Assembly (NCBI GenBank): GCA_016192825.1
Contig: JACPTK010000085.1
Location: 23,903 to 87,902, forward strand
Direction of reading: 5' to 3'
DNA length: 64,000 nt
Source: Betaproteobacteria bacterium
GTDB lineage: Bacteria > Pseudomonadota > Gammaproteobacteria > Burkholderiales > SG8-41
In this document: positions 8,568-17,770 of the stretch, in pieces
Numbering within the stretch: the first letter of the stretch is position 1
How the letters are laid out: every line of letters begins with the position of its first letter
Position numbers and translations under genes: made by a program
Notes under the pieces: model-generated
The model's database searches: none
Told to the model about the DNA's origin: nothing
What the model saw: only the letters and a program-made list of their open reading frames with translations

Positions 8568-8848
8568 TTCTAGGCAGAGCGCAATCAACTGCTGAGCCAA
8601 TACGACCGAGAGCGTTAATTTGAACCACCCCTGGCGTTGTCTTCGCGTTCCTTGATAAGGCGTGATTCGTGAATCGTGATTCGTGATTCGCCCCGTTTCC
8701 TTTCCTTGGTGTCCTTCGCGGTGAGATTGTTGTTCTCCTTCGCGGCCATCCTCACCCCCGCCCCTCCATCCCTCACCCCCCATCCTTCCGCGAACGCATG
8801 CTCGTCTGTCTCGACTGTAGATTGCCGGCTGATAGCTCACAGCCCGCT
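8568..8848. other. Spacer without a recognisable gene
   Basis: Non-coding in appearance. It holds an array of the heptamer-like unit gtgattcgtgaatcgtgatt around 8670-8693 and then C- and T-rich sequence leading to the FNR-type operator. No conserved protein was found on either strand. Confidence 0.5.
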
Positions 8849-8862
8849 TTGATCTACATCAA
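8849..8862 (+). promoter_or_regulatory. Perfect FNR/ANR-type operator
   Basis: The sequence ttgatctacatcaa equals the FNR consensus TTGAT-N4-ATCAA without mismatch. It is centred about 61 bases before the ATG of the molybdenum transhydroxylase-like gene, a placement compatible with class II activation from about -41.5. It implies induction under low oxygen, in keeping with an oxygen-sensitive Mo/FeS enzyme. Confidence 0.75.
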
Positions 8863-8915
8863 GTCGCCCCGCTAACGCGAGGCATAGCATTTCGAGGGAA
8901 CGGAGGAGGAAAACG

Positions 8916-11900
8916 ATGAGCGTCGCGACGCTGAAGTTCTCGGGGCTGCTCTACGGGTTGTATCTGGCATTGAGAGTGCAGGCGCTGCGCTATCCGCACT
9001 TGCGCGAGCGCCTCAAGGAAAAGAACTTCACCTGCCAGATCAGGACCTTCGACGGTTCGGCAGGCCGCGTCTTTACGTTCAAGAACGGGATTGTCACATC
9101 GCGCAGTGGCGTCGACCCCGCGGCCGCCATCTGCATCTCGGTCGCGTCGGCGGCGCTCGGGGCGCGCCTGTTCGTCCCCTGGGTCGACCAGCTCGAGCGG
9201 GTCGAGGCGATGAAGAATTTCGACTTCAAGGCCGAGGGCCCCGACGAGCTCATCGTCTGGTTCACGCAGACGATGATGATGATCCGCTCGGCGGGCTGGG
9301 AGTACGGCGTGCAGTTGCCCGGCGGGACGACACGCTACTGCACCAACAACAACGGCGGCCCGCTGTTCGTCTACGTCAAGGACGGGAAAGTGGTGCGCGT
9401 GACGCCGCTCGTGTTCGACCAGACGGACGCGCAGCCGTGGACCATCAATGCACGCGGCAAGAGCTTCACGCCGCCGCACCAGGCGACGGCGGCCACCCAT
9501 GCGCTGTGCGCCCGGTCCATCCTGTATTCGCCGGACCGGATCCTGCATCCGATGAAGCGCGTGGACTTCGATCCGAAGGGCGCGCGCAACCAGAAAAACC
9601 GCGGCATTTCCGGCTACGAGCGCATCAGCTGGGACGAGGCGCTCGACATCGTGTCGGGCGAGATCAGGCGCTGCAAGCGCGACTACGGCCAGGGCGCGAT
9701 CCTCTGCAACCACGGCTCGCACCACACCTGGGGCAATATCGGCTACTACATCAGCGCGGCCAACAAGTTCTTCAACATGATCGGCAGCACGAAAGTGGTG
9801 CACAACCCGGACAGCTGGGAAGGCTGGTACTGGGGCGCGATGCATCACTACGGCTACAGCATGCGGCTCGGCCAGACGGAAACGTACAGCACGGTCGAGG
9901 ACCTGCTGAAGGAGGCCGAGATGGTCGTGTTCTGGGCCGCCGACCCCGAGACCACGAGCGGCTCGTACGCAGCCTACGAAGGCACCATCCGCCGGATGTG
10001 GCTGCACGAGCTCGGCATCGAGATGGTGCATATCGATCCTTACCTCAATCACACCGCGGCATTCCACGGCGGGAAATGGTTCGCGCCCAAGCCGGGGACC
10101 GATACGGCGATGGCGCTCGCGCTCGCGCACGTATGGATTACCGAGGGCCTCTACGACAGGAAGTTCGTCGCCGAGCGCTGTGTCGGATTCGAGAAGTGGC
10201 GCGACTATCTCCTCGGCAAGGAAGACGGTGTGCCGAAGACGCCGGAGTGGCAGGAAACGGAGACCGGAGTACCGGCAAAGGATGTGCGGGCGCTGGCGCG
10301 GCGCTGGGGCACGAGGAAAACCTACCTGGGGGCCGGCGGCTGGGGCAACGGCCACGGCGGCGCGTGCCGCTCCGCGACCGGCATTCAGTGGGCGCGCGCG
10401 CTCGCCTGCCTGCTGGCGATGCAGGGAATGGGCCGGCCCGGAGTGAATTTCGGCCACCTGCAATGGGGCACGCCCATCGACGTGCATTTCTATTTCCCCG
10501 GCTACGCCGACGGCGGCGTTTCCGGCGACATCGAGGGCACCGGCATGCCCATCAGTCTCTACCTGAGGATGCCGCAGCTGCCAACGTTCAATCCTTCGAC
10601 GCAGAAAGTGCCCCGGCTGCAGATTCCGGAGGCGATACTCGAAGGCAAGGCCGAGGGCTATCCCTGGAACGGCAAGACGATCGAGGGCCAGTTCAGGAAA
10701 TTCAGCTACCCCGAGCCCGGTCACTCGCCGATCCGCATGTTCTACAAGTACGGCGGCGCCTCGATCGGAACCATGTCGGAGACCAACCGCTACGTGCACG
10801 CCTACCGCACCGAGAAACTCGACTTCGTGGTCAACCAGTCGATCTGGCTCGAGGGCGAGGCGAAGTTCGCGGACGTGATTCTGCCGGCGTGCACGCAGCT
10901 CGAGCGCTGGGACATCAGCGAGTTCGCCGGCATCGGCGGCTACGCCCTGCACGGCCAGACCCAGATGAACCACCGCGTCGTGGTGATGCAGCACAAGTGC
11001 ATCGCGCCGCTCGGTGAATCGCAGTCCGATTTCTGGATCTTCCAGCAGCTCGCGAGCCGGCTCGGCCTCGGCGCCTATTTCTCGGAAGGCATGACCGAGC
11101 TCGACTGGGTGAAGCGGCTGTTCGAGGCTTCCGACCTGCCGAAGCACATCTCCTGGAGGCGATTCCTCAAGAAAGGCTATTTCGTCGTGCCGCCGCTTCC
11201 GGAGGGCAAGCGGGACCCGGTGTCGCTGCGCTGGTTCTACGAGGGGCGAAAGAAGGACGTGCCCGAGCCGCATCCGCTGCCGGGCGATTACGGCGAGCGG
11301 TTCATGCACGGGCTGCAAACGCAGTCCGGGAAGTTCGAGTTCGAATGCTCGAGCCTGAAGCGCTTCGACGCCGGCGACCCCGAGCGCCCGCCGATCGTCA
11401 AATACCTGCGTTCATGGGAGGGACCCGGCACGGAGCTCTACGAGCGCTATCCCCTGCAGCTCATTTCGCCGCATTCGCGCTTTTCCTATCACACGCTCGC
11501 GGACGGCAAGGACTGCTCGATCAATGACATCAAGGAGCACCGTGTGCTCGTGCAGGGGTACTACTACTGGGTGCTGCGCATGAATGCGCAGGACGCGTCG
11601 GAGCGCGGCATCAAGGAGCACGATCTGGTGAAAATCTACAACGATCGCGGCGCGGTGGTCTGCGCCGCGCACCTCACCGAGCGGCTGCCGCGCGGCGTGG
11701 TGCACGCCTACGAGTCCTCGGCGTGCTACGACCCGCTCGGCGAGCCGGGCTACTCGCTCGACCGCGGCGGCTGCATCAACCAGCTCACGCCGAAGCGGTC
11801 GATCGCGAAGCAGGTGACCGGAACGGCGGCCAATTCGTGCCTGGTGCAGATGGTGCCGTGGAACGGCCTGCCGCATCGGGTCGGCGCCACCGCCGAGCCC

Positions 11901-11960
11901 GCGGCCGCCAAGGCGGCCGCAAGCACCGTGGCGGCGCGGCAGCCCGTCATGGCGAAATAG
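8916..11960 (+). CDS. Molybdenum transhydroxylase/resorcinol-hydroxylase-like large subunit with N-terminal fusion
   Basis: A 1014-residue DMSO-reductase-family protein. From about residue 138 it follows pyrogallol-phloroglucinol transhydroxylase large subunit (AthL) and the related resorcinol hydroxylase: [54 protein letters not shown] and [13 protein letters not shown]. Ser300 matches the Ser that ligates Mo in AthL and His269 its active-site His. Like AthL it lacks the N-terminal FeS cysteine set. Residues 1-130 are an added domain that resembles an SCP2-like lipid-binding fold (inference). No Tat signal is seen, so it is cytoplasmic. It starts after ggaggaggaaaacg and heads a three-gene operon. 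Substrate is inferred as a polyhydroxylated aromatic. Confidence 0.85.
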   Translation: MSVATLKFSGLLYGLYLALRVQALRYPHLRERLKEKNFTCQIRTFDGSAGRVFTFKNGIVTSRSGVDPAAAICISVASAALGARLFVPWVDQLERVEAMKNFDFKAEGPDELIVWFTQTMMMIRSAGWEYGVQLPGGTTRYCTNNNGGPLFVYVKDGKVVRVTPLVFDQTDAQPWTINARGKSFTPPHQATAATHALCARSILYSPDRILHPMKRVDFDPKGARNQKNRGISGYERISWDEALDIVSGEIRRCKRDYGQGAILCNHGSHHTWGNIGYYISAANKFFNMIGSTKVVHNPDSWEGWYWGAMHHYGYSMRLGQTETYSTVEDLLKEAEMVVFWAADPETTSGSYAAYEGTIRRMWLHELGIEMVHIDPYLNHTAAFHGGKWFAPKPGTDTAMALALAHVWITEGLYDRKFVAERCVGFEKWRDYLLGKEDGVPKTPEWQETETGVPAKDVRALARRWGTRKTYLGAGGWGNGHGGACRSATGIQWARALACLLAMQGMGRPGVNFGHLQWGTPIDVHFYFPGYADGGVSGDIEGTGMPISLYLRMPQLPTFNPSTQKVPRLQIPEAILEGKAEGYPWNGKTIEGQFRKFSYPEPGHSPIRMFYKYGGASIGTMSETNRYVHAYRTEKLDFVVNQSIWLEGEAKFADVILPACTQLERWDISEFAGIGGYALHGQTQMNHRVVVMQHKCIAPLGESQSDFWIFQQLASRLGLGAYFSEGMTELDWVKRLFEASDLPKHISWRRFLKKGYFVVPPLPEGKRDPVSLRWFYEGRKKDVPEPHPLPGDYGERFMHGLQTQSGKFEFECSSLKRFDAGDPERPPIVKYLRSWEGPGTELYERYPLQLISPHSRFSYHTLADGKDCSINDIKEHRVLVQGYYYWVLRMNAQDASERGIKEHDLVKIYNDRGAVVCAAHLTERLPRGVVHAYESSACYDPLGEPGYSLDRGGCINQLTPKRSIAKQVTGTAANSCLVQMVPWNGLPHRVGATAEPAAAKAAASTVAARQPVMAK

Positions 11961-11969
11961 GCAGCGGCC

Positions 11970-14096
11970 ATGGAGGTCGTCAAAAGCGTGTGTCGCTCCT
12001 GCCACGGCGGCTGCGGCGCGCTCCTGCACGTGCACGAGGGCCGGCTGGTGAAAATCAAAGGCGACCGCGGCTCGCCGCTCAACCGCGGGAGCCTGTGCCC
12101 GATCGGCGCGGCCACCGTGGACCTCGTGAATCATCCCGACCGGCTCAGGCACCCGCTGCGCAGGACAGGCCCGCGCGGCTCGGGACAATGGCAGCGCATT
12201 TCCTGGGACGAGGCGCTCGATGAAATCGCTTCACGACTGCTGAAGATACGCGAAGACTCCGGCCCCGAGTCGATCGCGCTCGGCACCGGCACCGGCCGCC
12301 ATCACATCCGCTGGGTCTCGCGCTTCGGCCACGCGCTCGGCACGCCGAACTGGTGCGAGCCCGGCTTCGCGCAATGCTTCCATCCGCGCGTCAACACCTG
12401 CCTGCTGACCTTCGGCGACTTCCCGGTTTGCGACTACACCGGCGGCACGCCGCCCGCCTGCATTCTCTTCTGGGGCCACAATCCGATCCATTCCGGTCCC
12501 GACGGCGAGACGCGCTTCAATGTGCGCGAGGCGCTCAAGCACCGGCCGCAAACCATCGTCGTCGATCCGCGCAAGACCGAGCTCGCCGCGAAGGCCGACG
12601 TCTGGCTGCGCGTGCGTCCGGGCGCGGACGACACGCTCGCCCTCTCCATGCTGAACGTCATCATCGCCGAGCGGCTGATGGACGAGCGCTTCGTGCGCGA
12701 ATGCACGCACGGCTTCGACGCGCTGGCCGCGCATGTCGAGCGCCACACGCCCGAGCGGGCGGGACCGGTCACCTGGGTGCCGGCGGAGAAGATCCGCGCC
12801 GCAGCGCGCCTCTTCGCGCGCACGAGGCCGGCGATGCTCGAATGGGGCTGTGCAATCGAGCACACACCCAACTGCATCCAGACCGTGCGCGCGCTGTCGA
12901 TGCTGCCGGTGCTCACCGGCAATGTCGATGTGCCGGGCGGCTGGGTTTTCGGCGCGCGCGCCATCGGGCGCTTTCCCAGCCTGGCGGAGCATCTGAGCCC
13001 GGAGGCGGGCGCAAAACGCCTGGGCGCCGAGCGCTTCAAGCTGCTGGGCGGCGAGGGCGCCGACCTGCCCGCGGCGCATATCCCGACGCTGCTTGCGGCG
13101 ATGCGCGAGGGAAAGCCGTATCCCGTGAAGGCGTTTCTCGTGTTCGGCAACAACACGCTGTCCACTTACGCCAATGCCAGACTCGTGCACGAGTCGTTGA
13201 TGAAGCTCGACTTCATGCTGTGCGCCGACCTCTTCATGACGCCGACCGCCGAGCTTGCCGACATCGTGCTCCCGGCCGCGGCCTGGCCCGAACTCGACGA
13301 GATCGTGGGGCTGCCCACCGTCGCGGCGAACGTGGTGCTCGCGCAGCGCAAGGCGGTGCAGGTGGGCGAGTGCAAGTCGGACGAGGAAATCTTCGTCGCG
13401 CTCGCGCGGCGCATGAAGCTGCCGGTGGGCACCGAGGACGTGAAGGAGGTGCTCAACGCGCAATTGAAGGCGGGCGGCCTCGGCTACGACTTCGACGCGC
13501 TTGCCGAGCGCGGCTTCGCCCAGGCTCCGCTCAGGTATCGCCGCTACGAGCAGGCCGGTTTCAGGACCCCCACGGGCAAGATCGAGCTGTACGCGACGCG
13601 CTTCGAGCAGATGGGCTACCCGCCGCTGCCCTCATGCGAGGAGCCGCCCGAAAGCCCCTACTCCGCGCCCGCGCTGGCGCAGCAATTTCCTCTCGTGCTC
13701 ACCACCGGCGCGCGCATTCCGTTCTATTTCAACTCGGAGCACCGGCAACTGCCCAAGCTCCGGCGTGCCTACCGCGACCCGCGTGCCGAGATCCATCCCG
13801 ACACCGCCGCGCGCCACGGCATCGCGGACGGCGACTGGATGTGGATCGAAACACGCCGCGGCCGCATACGCCAGAAGGCGAAGCTCAGCGAGGGCATCGA
13901 TCCGCGCGTGATCAGCGCCGAGCACGGCTGGTGGTTCCCCGAGGAGCCGGGGCCCGAATACGGCATCTGGAAGTCCAATGTCAACGTGCTCACCGATAAC
14001 GGCCCGCCCTACGATCCGCAGATGGGGACCTACCAGCTGCGTGGCTTGTTGTGCCGGGTCGGGAAAGTGGATGGCGACGTCCGGAGGCAGTCATGA
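11970..14096 (+). CDS. Second molybdopterin oxidoreductase, DMSO-reductase family
   Basis: A 708-residue enzyme starting 9 bases after the previous stop. The N-terminus has a [4Fe-4S] motif with Cys8, Cys11, Cys15 and Cys43 (VCRSCHGGCG ... GSLCPIG), followed by [12 protein letters not shown], cofactor-binding segments (ILFWGHNPIHSG, TIVVDPRKTELA) and the C-terminal domain DGDWMWIETRRG. No signal peptide is present. The closest recognisable type is the broad PhsA/acetylene-hydratase-like branch; the Mo/W ligand is not obvious. It sits between the transhydroxylase large and small subunits and overlaps the latter by ATGA, so it is likely part of the same pathway or complex. Confidence 0.85.
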   Translation: MEVVKSVCRSCHGGCGALLHVHEGRLVKIKGDRGSPLNRGSLCPIGAATVDLVNHPDRLRHPLRRTGPRGSGQWQRISWDEALDEIASRLLKIREDSGPESIALGTGTGRHHIRWVSRFGHALGTPNWCEPGFAQCFHPRVNTCLLTFGDFPVCDYTGGTPPACILFWGHNPIHSGPDGETRFNVREALKHRPQTIVVDPRKTELAAKADVWLRVRPGADDTLALSMLNVIIAERLMDERFVRECTHGFDALAAHVERHTPERAGPVTWVPAEKIRAAARLFARTRPAMLEWGCAIEHTPNCIQTVRALSMLPVLTGNVDVPGGWVFGARAIGRFPSLAEHLSPEAGAKRLGAERFKLLGGEGADLPAAHIPTLLAAMREGKPYPVKAFLVFGNNTLSTYANARLVHESLMKLDFMLCADLFMTPTAELADIVLPAAAWPELDEIVGLPTVAANVVLAQRKAVQVGECKSDEEIFVALARRMKLPVGTEDVKEVLNAQLKAGGLGYDFDALAERGFAQAPLRYRRYEQAGFRTPTGKIELYATRFEQMGYPPLPSCEEPPESPYSAPALAQQFPLVLTTGARIPFYFNSEHRQLPKLRRAYRDPRAEIHPDTAARHGIADGDWMWIETRRGRIRQKAKLSEGIDPRVISAEHGWWFPEEPGPEYGIWKSNVNVLTDNGPPYDPQMGTYQLRGLLCRVGKVDGDVRRQS

Positions 14097-14956
14097 AAAA
14101 GTGGAATCTCGTAATCGATGTGAAGAAATGTTTCGGGTGCGAGGCGTGCGCCGTCACCTGCCACGACGAGTACCACGACAACGAATTCCCCGGCTACGCG
14201 GCTTCGATGGCGAAGCACGGGCAGCGCTGGATCGACGTCCTGCAGCGGGAAAAGGGCCGGTTTCCCATGGTGGAAGTCGTCCACCTGCCGGTGACCTGCA
14301 ACCATTGCGACGACGCGCCCTGCGTCAAAGCCGCGAGGGATGGCGCCGTGCGCAAGCGCGAAGACGGCATCGTCATCATCGATCCGGTGAAGGCGAAAGG
14401 CCAGCGCCAGCTTGTCGACGCCTGCCCTTACGGCGCAATCCACTGGAATGGGGAACGGCAGCTGCCCCAGGCCTGGCCCTTCGACGCGCATCTGCTCGAC
14501 GAGGGCTGGACGAGAACGCGCGCGTCGCAGGTCTGCCCGACACAGGCCATCCGCACGGTGCACGCCGACGACGAGGAAATGCAGAGAATGGTCGCGAGGG
14601 AAGGACTCGAAGTTCTGCATCCCGAGTACAAAACCGGGCCGCGGGTCTACTACAAGAACCTCGATCACTACTTCAACGCTTTCGTCGGCGGCACCGTCGC
14701 GGGTAATGCCGGTGGCGTCACCGAATGCGTGGAAGGCGCCGAGATCGTGCTGAAGAGGGGCGGCCTGAGAATCGCGGCGACCCGCAGCGACGCCTACGGC
14801 GATTTCAAGTTCCGGGGGCTGGAGGAAGGCAGCGGCGGCCACCATATCGAGATCGCGGCCGAGCGCTACCTGGACAAGGCGATCGAGGTCGATCTCGCAA
14901 GCAGCACCTATCTCGGCACGATTGCTCTGGAAGCGCGGGCGCCCCGCTCTCGATAG
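14093..14956 (+). CDS. Transhydroxylase-like iron-sulfur small subunit (AthS type)
   Basis: A 287-residue electron-transfer subunit whose ATG overlaps the upstream stop (ATGA). It matches AthS in order: LVIDVKKCFGCEACAVTC (Cys13/16/19/23), VTCNHCDDAPC (Cys69/72/77), DACPYGAIHWN (Cys111), RVYYKNLDHY, then a C-terminal transthyretin-like beta domain from about residue 200 (ECVEGAEIVLKRGGLRIAAT). AthS has a further CxxC pair where this protein reads QAWPFDAHLL, and only Cys148 remains near the third set. Nine cysteines suggest two rather than three [4Fe-4S] clusters. It should pair with the 1014-residue large subunit. Confidence 0.85.
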   Translation: MKKWNLVIDVKKCFGCEACAVTCHDEYHDNEFPGYAASMAKHGQRWIDVLQREKGRFPMVEVVHLPVTCNHCDDAPCVKAARDGAVRKREDGIVIIDPVKAKGQRQLVDACPYGAIHWNGERQLPQAWPFDAHLLDEGWTRTRASQVCPTQAIRTVHADDEEMQRMVAREGLEVLHPEYKTGPRVYYKNLDHYFNAFVGGTVAGNAGGVTECVEGAEIVLKRGGLRIAATRSDAYGDFKFRGLEEGSGGHHIEIAAERYLDKAIEVDLASSTYLGTIALEARAPRSR

Positions 14957-15043
14957 CGCCTCCACCACTGGTAGCCCATCTTGCGGCTCACGACAAAAAT
15001 AAACCGGGAAAAGACCGAGCCGAACCGGATTTCCTGGCGCTTC

Positions 15044-15673
15044 CTAATACAGCGCGCCCTTTAGCCGCTCGTAGTGCCCGTCGTCGTACGTCTTCCCGTC
15101 GAACCTGGCGTGGGTGAGGTCTGAGACGATGGTGCCGGTGCTCGGCAGGCTGCTGCGCTCGATGTGCCGGGCCGGGTCCCAGAGCTTCGAGCGGAAGATC
15201 GCGCGGGCGCACTGGAAGAACACCGTCTCGACGCGCACCACCAGCACCGAGCGCGGCAGCTTGCCCTCGACGCCGAAGCGCTCGAGCAGCGCCGGGTCGG
15301 TGCGGATCTCCGCGCGGCCGTTGACGCGCAGCGTCTCGCCGACGCCCGGGATCAGGAACAGGAGCGCGACGCGCGGATTGGCGATGATGTTGCGCAGGCT
15401 GTCCACGCGGTTATTGCCGCGCCGGTCCGGGATCAGCACCGTATTCTCGTCCTCGACCACGACGAATCCCGGCGCATCGCCGCGCGGCGAGGCGTCCATG
15501 CCGTCCGGCCCGCCGGTCGCGAGCACGAAAAACGGCGACGCCGCGATCAGCCGCTGGTAATGCGGATGCAGATAGTCGATCTCCTTCTCTACAGCCGCGC
15601 CGGAAGGCGCACCGTAGAGCTTCTCCAGGGTCTCGACGTCGGTGATCCGGTGCGCTTCGCTTACGGCAGTCAT
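15044..15673 (-). CDS. Pyridoxamine 5'-phosphate oxidase-like flavin protein
   Basis: A 209-residue PPOX-fold protein of the MSMEG_1061-like type. The sequence shows HYQRLIAASPFFVLATGGPD, GMDASPRGD, RRGNNRVDSLRNIIANPRV and VNGRAEIRTDPALLERF, which are the FMN-binding and split-barrel signatures of this group. The start at 15673 is chosen because gggaggg precedes it. It is convergent with the molybdoenzyme operon. Members reduce or sequester small molecules with FMN or F420; the substrate here is unknown. Confidence 0.85.
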   Translation of the reverse strand: MTAVSEAHRITDVETLEKLYGAPSGAAVEKEIDYLHPHYQRLIAASPFFVLATGGPDGMDASPRGDAPGFVVVEDENTVLIPDRRGNNRVDSLRNIIANPRVALLFLIPGVGETLRVNGRAEIRTDPALLERFGVEGKLPRSVLVVRVETVFFQCARAIFRSKLWDPARHIERSSLPSTGTIVSDLTHARFDGKTYDDGHYERLKGALY

Positions 15674-15785
15674 TGCAATGCCCTCCCCTGCTCGGCTCCA
15701 CCGGAAGTATGAAGGCGAAAGTAGAAAGGAGAAAGTAGAAAGTAACACCCGTCAGGGAGGGTCCTTTTCGCCTTCCGCCTTCAAG

Positions 15786-15842
15786 CGTAGCCCATCACCG
15801 CTTTACGGTCACGGTAAACCGGGGACAGACTGTCCCGGATTT
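15786..15842 (+). repeat. REP-like repeat of the taaaccggggacagac class, copy 1
   Basis: This segment carries cgctttacggtcacggtaaa followed by ccggggacagactgtcccgg, with a short self-complementary tail. It matches 25704-25775, which also has gcgtagccc upstream. A degenerate relative may lie at 1452-1490. It is intergenic and non-coding. Confidence 0.55.
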
Positions 15843-15934
15843 CTTCAATTTCGGGCCGGCTCCGGCTTTTGGCACGGCCGGCGCGACGCAAGAAGGCATC
15901 CGCGACGCGTTTGCCGCGCGCAATGCAACGGGAA

Positions 15935-16711
15935 TCACTTGCTGTCGAATACCGAGTATTTGACCTGCTTGCCGAGGCCGCGGCGCATGGGCTCGAGCCA
16001 CAGGACCTTCTCCATGGCGAGGTTGGGGCCGATGTTGGCGTCGGCCCCGAAATGCTTCAGCACCCAGGCGATGTGCGGGTCGGTGTCGACCTCGAAGAGA
16101 ATCTTCTCGGGCCCCACCTCCCGCGCGAGATCGACCAGAGGCATCGCTCCGCCGGCCTGCTCCTCGAACATCCGCTGGATCTCGCCGCCCTCGATCACCA
16201 CGTAGCTCGCCCCGGCGGCAATCAGGTCCTTCATCTCCTTCGCGGCCGCCCGGACGTTCACTGACGAGGCGGGAAACTTCTTGCCCCATTCGTAGACGAC
16301 GTTCACGCCGAGGCCGTGGAGCTTGATGATGGCGTCGAGCTTGTCCTGGAGCGGGATGTCCAGCATGCTATAGCCGATCTCGACCGCGCTGTAGCCCAGC
16401 TCCCGGACGTATTCGAAATAGCGGTCGAGCTTCTTCTGCCGCCACGCGAACTGGAAGAAGATCCCACCCGACATCGCGGCCACGCCGTGCTCGCGGTAAA
16501 GCCGGATCTTCTCCTTGATCAGGCTCTCGCGGTAGAGGCGCGGCGTCACGTTCCTGAACTTGACGTAGTCCACGAACTCCCCGGCGTCCTCGAGGAAGAT
16601 GCGCTGCGAGGTGAGCCCGATGCCGGGGTCCCGCACCAGCGTCAGCCCGCGGGTGCGCGGCTTCCCGGGCCGATCGGGAATGTCGATGAAGTCGTAAGCG
16701 TACTTGTCCAT
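15935..16711 (-). CDS. Phosphosulfolactate synthase (ComA)-like protein A
   Basis: A 258-residue TIM-barrel protein of the ComA family, which in methanogens adds sulfite to PEP for coenzyme M. Signatures are PRTRGLTLVRDPGIG near the N-terminus, YVKFRNVTPRL, AAMSGGIFFQFAW, SAVEIGYSMLDIPL, VVYEWGKKFP, VVIEGGEIQ and LWLEPMRRGLGKQ. ATG at 16711 has ggggaggcag upstream. It is the last gene of a minus-strand set with a Bug receptor and a second ComA paralogue, so a catabolic or uptake-linked role on a C3 acid is more likely than coenzyme M synthesis (inference). Confidence 0.85.
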   Translation of the reverse strand: MDKYAYDFIDIPDRPGKPRTRGLTLVRDPGIGLTSQRIFLEDAGEFVDYVKFRNVTPRLYRESLIKEKIRLYREHGVAAMSGGIFFQFAWRQKKLDRYFEYVRELGYSAVEIGYSMLDIPLQDKLDAIIKLHGLGVNVVYEWGKKFPASSVNVRAAAKEMKDLIAAGASYVVIEGGEIQRMFEEQAGGAMPLVDLAREVGPEKILFEVDTDPHIAWVLKHFGADANIGPNLAMEKVLWLEPMRRGLGKQVKYSVFDSK

Positions 16712-16751
16712 GGCACTGCCTCCCCTGCTCCGGCGCCGCGCGCCGCGGCGG

Positions 16752-17759
16752 TTATTTCGCGAGCCCCAGGTCCGTCATGACGGCCTGCAACCGCGCGTAC
16801 TCCTGCCTGAGAAAGTTCTCGCTCTCCCTGACGCCTTGTGCCGCGATTTGCCAATTGTTTCTTTCGACCTCCTCAAGCCAGGCCGGCATCCCGGCGAGCT
16901 GCTGGAACACCCGCTCCCAGTAGCCTACGTGCCTTGCATCGAGCCCTTTGGGTCCCACGATCGCGCGAAAGCTCGAGAACACCGAATCGATTCCCTGCTC
17001 CTTCCAGGTTGGCACCTGCGCGTACGTGCCGCTCAGGCGTCTGGGCGCGGAAACGGCGATGACCCGCATCTGGCCGCTCCTGACGAGAGGCAGAACGTTG
17101 CCGGTCGTGGTGGCAAGAACGTCGACGTGGCCGCCCAGCACGGCCAACGTGGCTTCCGAGCCGCCGGAAAACACGACGGCGCGCACGTTGCGTATCGCAA
17201 CGCCGGCTTCCTTCATCGCCAGGCTCAGAGCGAGATGCGGTCCATTGCCAAGCGCACTGCCGACAGCCACCGTGAGCGAACGCGCGTCCTTCGTGAACTG
17301 GGCGACGAGGTCCTTGCCCGTTACCAGCGGTGAGTCCTTCCTCACGGCAATTGCGATATATTCATTGAACAGCTGCGTAATCGGCGTCAGGTCGGTGTAG
17401 GTCAGCGTGCCCTTTCCCGTCAGTTTGTTGGCGAGCAGGGGAACCGAGGCGAGCATCAGTGAATGGCCATCCGCCCCACTCTGGCTCAAATAGCTCGTGG
17501 CGATCGTTTGCCCGCCGCCCGGCCTGTTGACGATGACGACCGGCACCGTAACGAGCTTCCCTTCCCGCAGCAGGTTCTGAATCGACCTGACAGTCCTGTC
17601 GTGGGCGCTGCCCGCACTAACACCAACGATAAGCTGCACCGGCCTTGCCGGTTCCCACGCCAGCGCGGCGCCATGTGCTGACAGGGCGCCGGCCAGGAGC
17701 GACAGCACGGCCGCCAGGCAGGCACTCCGCGCGCCAATGCACATCATCAAGCAAGGCAT
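16752..17759 (-). CDS. Bug-family solute-binding protein between two ComA-like genes
   Basis: A 335-residue TTT receptor. The ATG at 17759 follows taaggaggggatcc. The signal peptide has a hydrophobic core LAAVLSLLAGALSAHGAALA. The family motifs are divergent: RPVQLIVGVSAGSAHD replaces the common PFPPGGxxD loop, then VPVVIVNRPGGGQ, DGHSLML and a C-terminal VPTWKEQGID. The altered ligand loop suggests a solute unlike those of the other receptors. It lies 40 bases before ComA-like A and 11 bases after ComA-like B, a tight operon that hints that the receptor's ligand is a ComA-related metabolite such as a sulfo- or phosphocarboxylate. Confidence 0.9.
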   Translation of the reverse strand: MPCLMMCIGARSACLAAVLSLLAGALSAHGAALAWEPARPVQLIVGVSAGSAHDRTVRSIQNLLREGKLVTVPVVIVNRPGGGQTIATSYLSQSGADGHSLMLASVPLLANKLTGKGTLTYTDLTPITQLFNEYIAIAVRKDSPLVTGKDLVAQFTKDARSLTVAVGSALGNGPHLALSLAMKEAGVAIRNVRAVVFSGGSEATLAVLGGHVDVLATTTGNVLPLVRSGQMRVIAVSAPRRLSGTYAQVPTWKEQGIDSVFSSFRAIVGPKGLDARHVGYWERVFQQLAGMPAWLEEVERNNWQIAAQGVRESENFLRQEYARLQAVMTDLGLAK

Positions 17760-17770
17760 GGATCCCCTCC

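Noticed and set aside
8859..11318. A long open frame of 819 codons antisense to the molybdoenzyme gene
   Set aside because: It is a by-product of high third-position GC. Its translation is rich in Arg, Ala, Val and His without any conserved motif, while the plus strand encodes an obvious enzyme.
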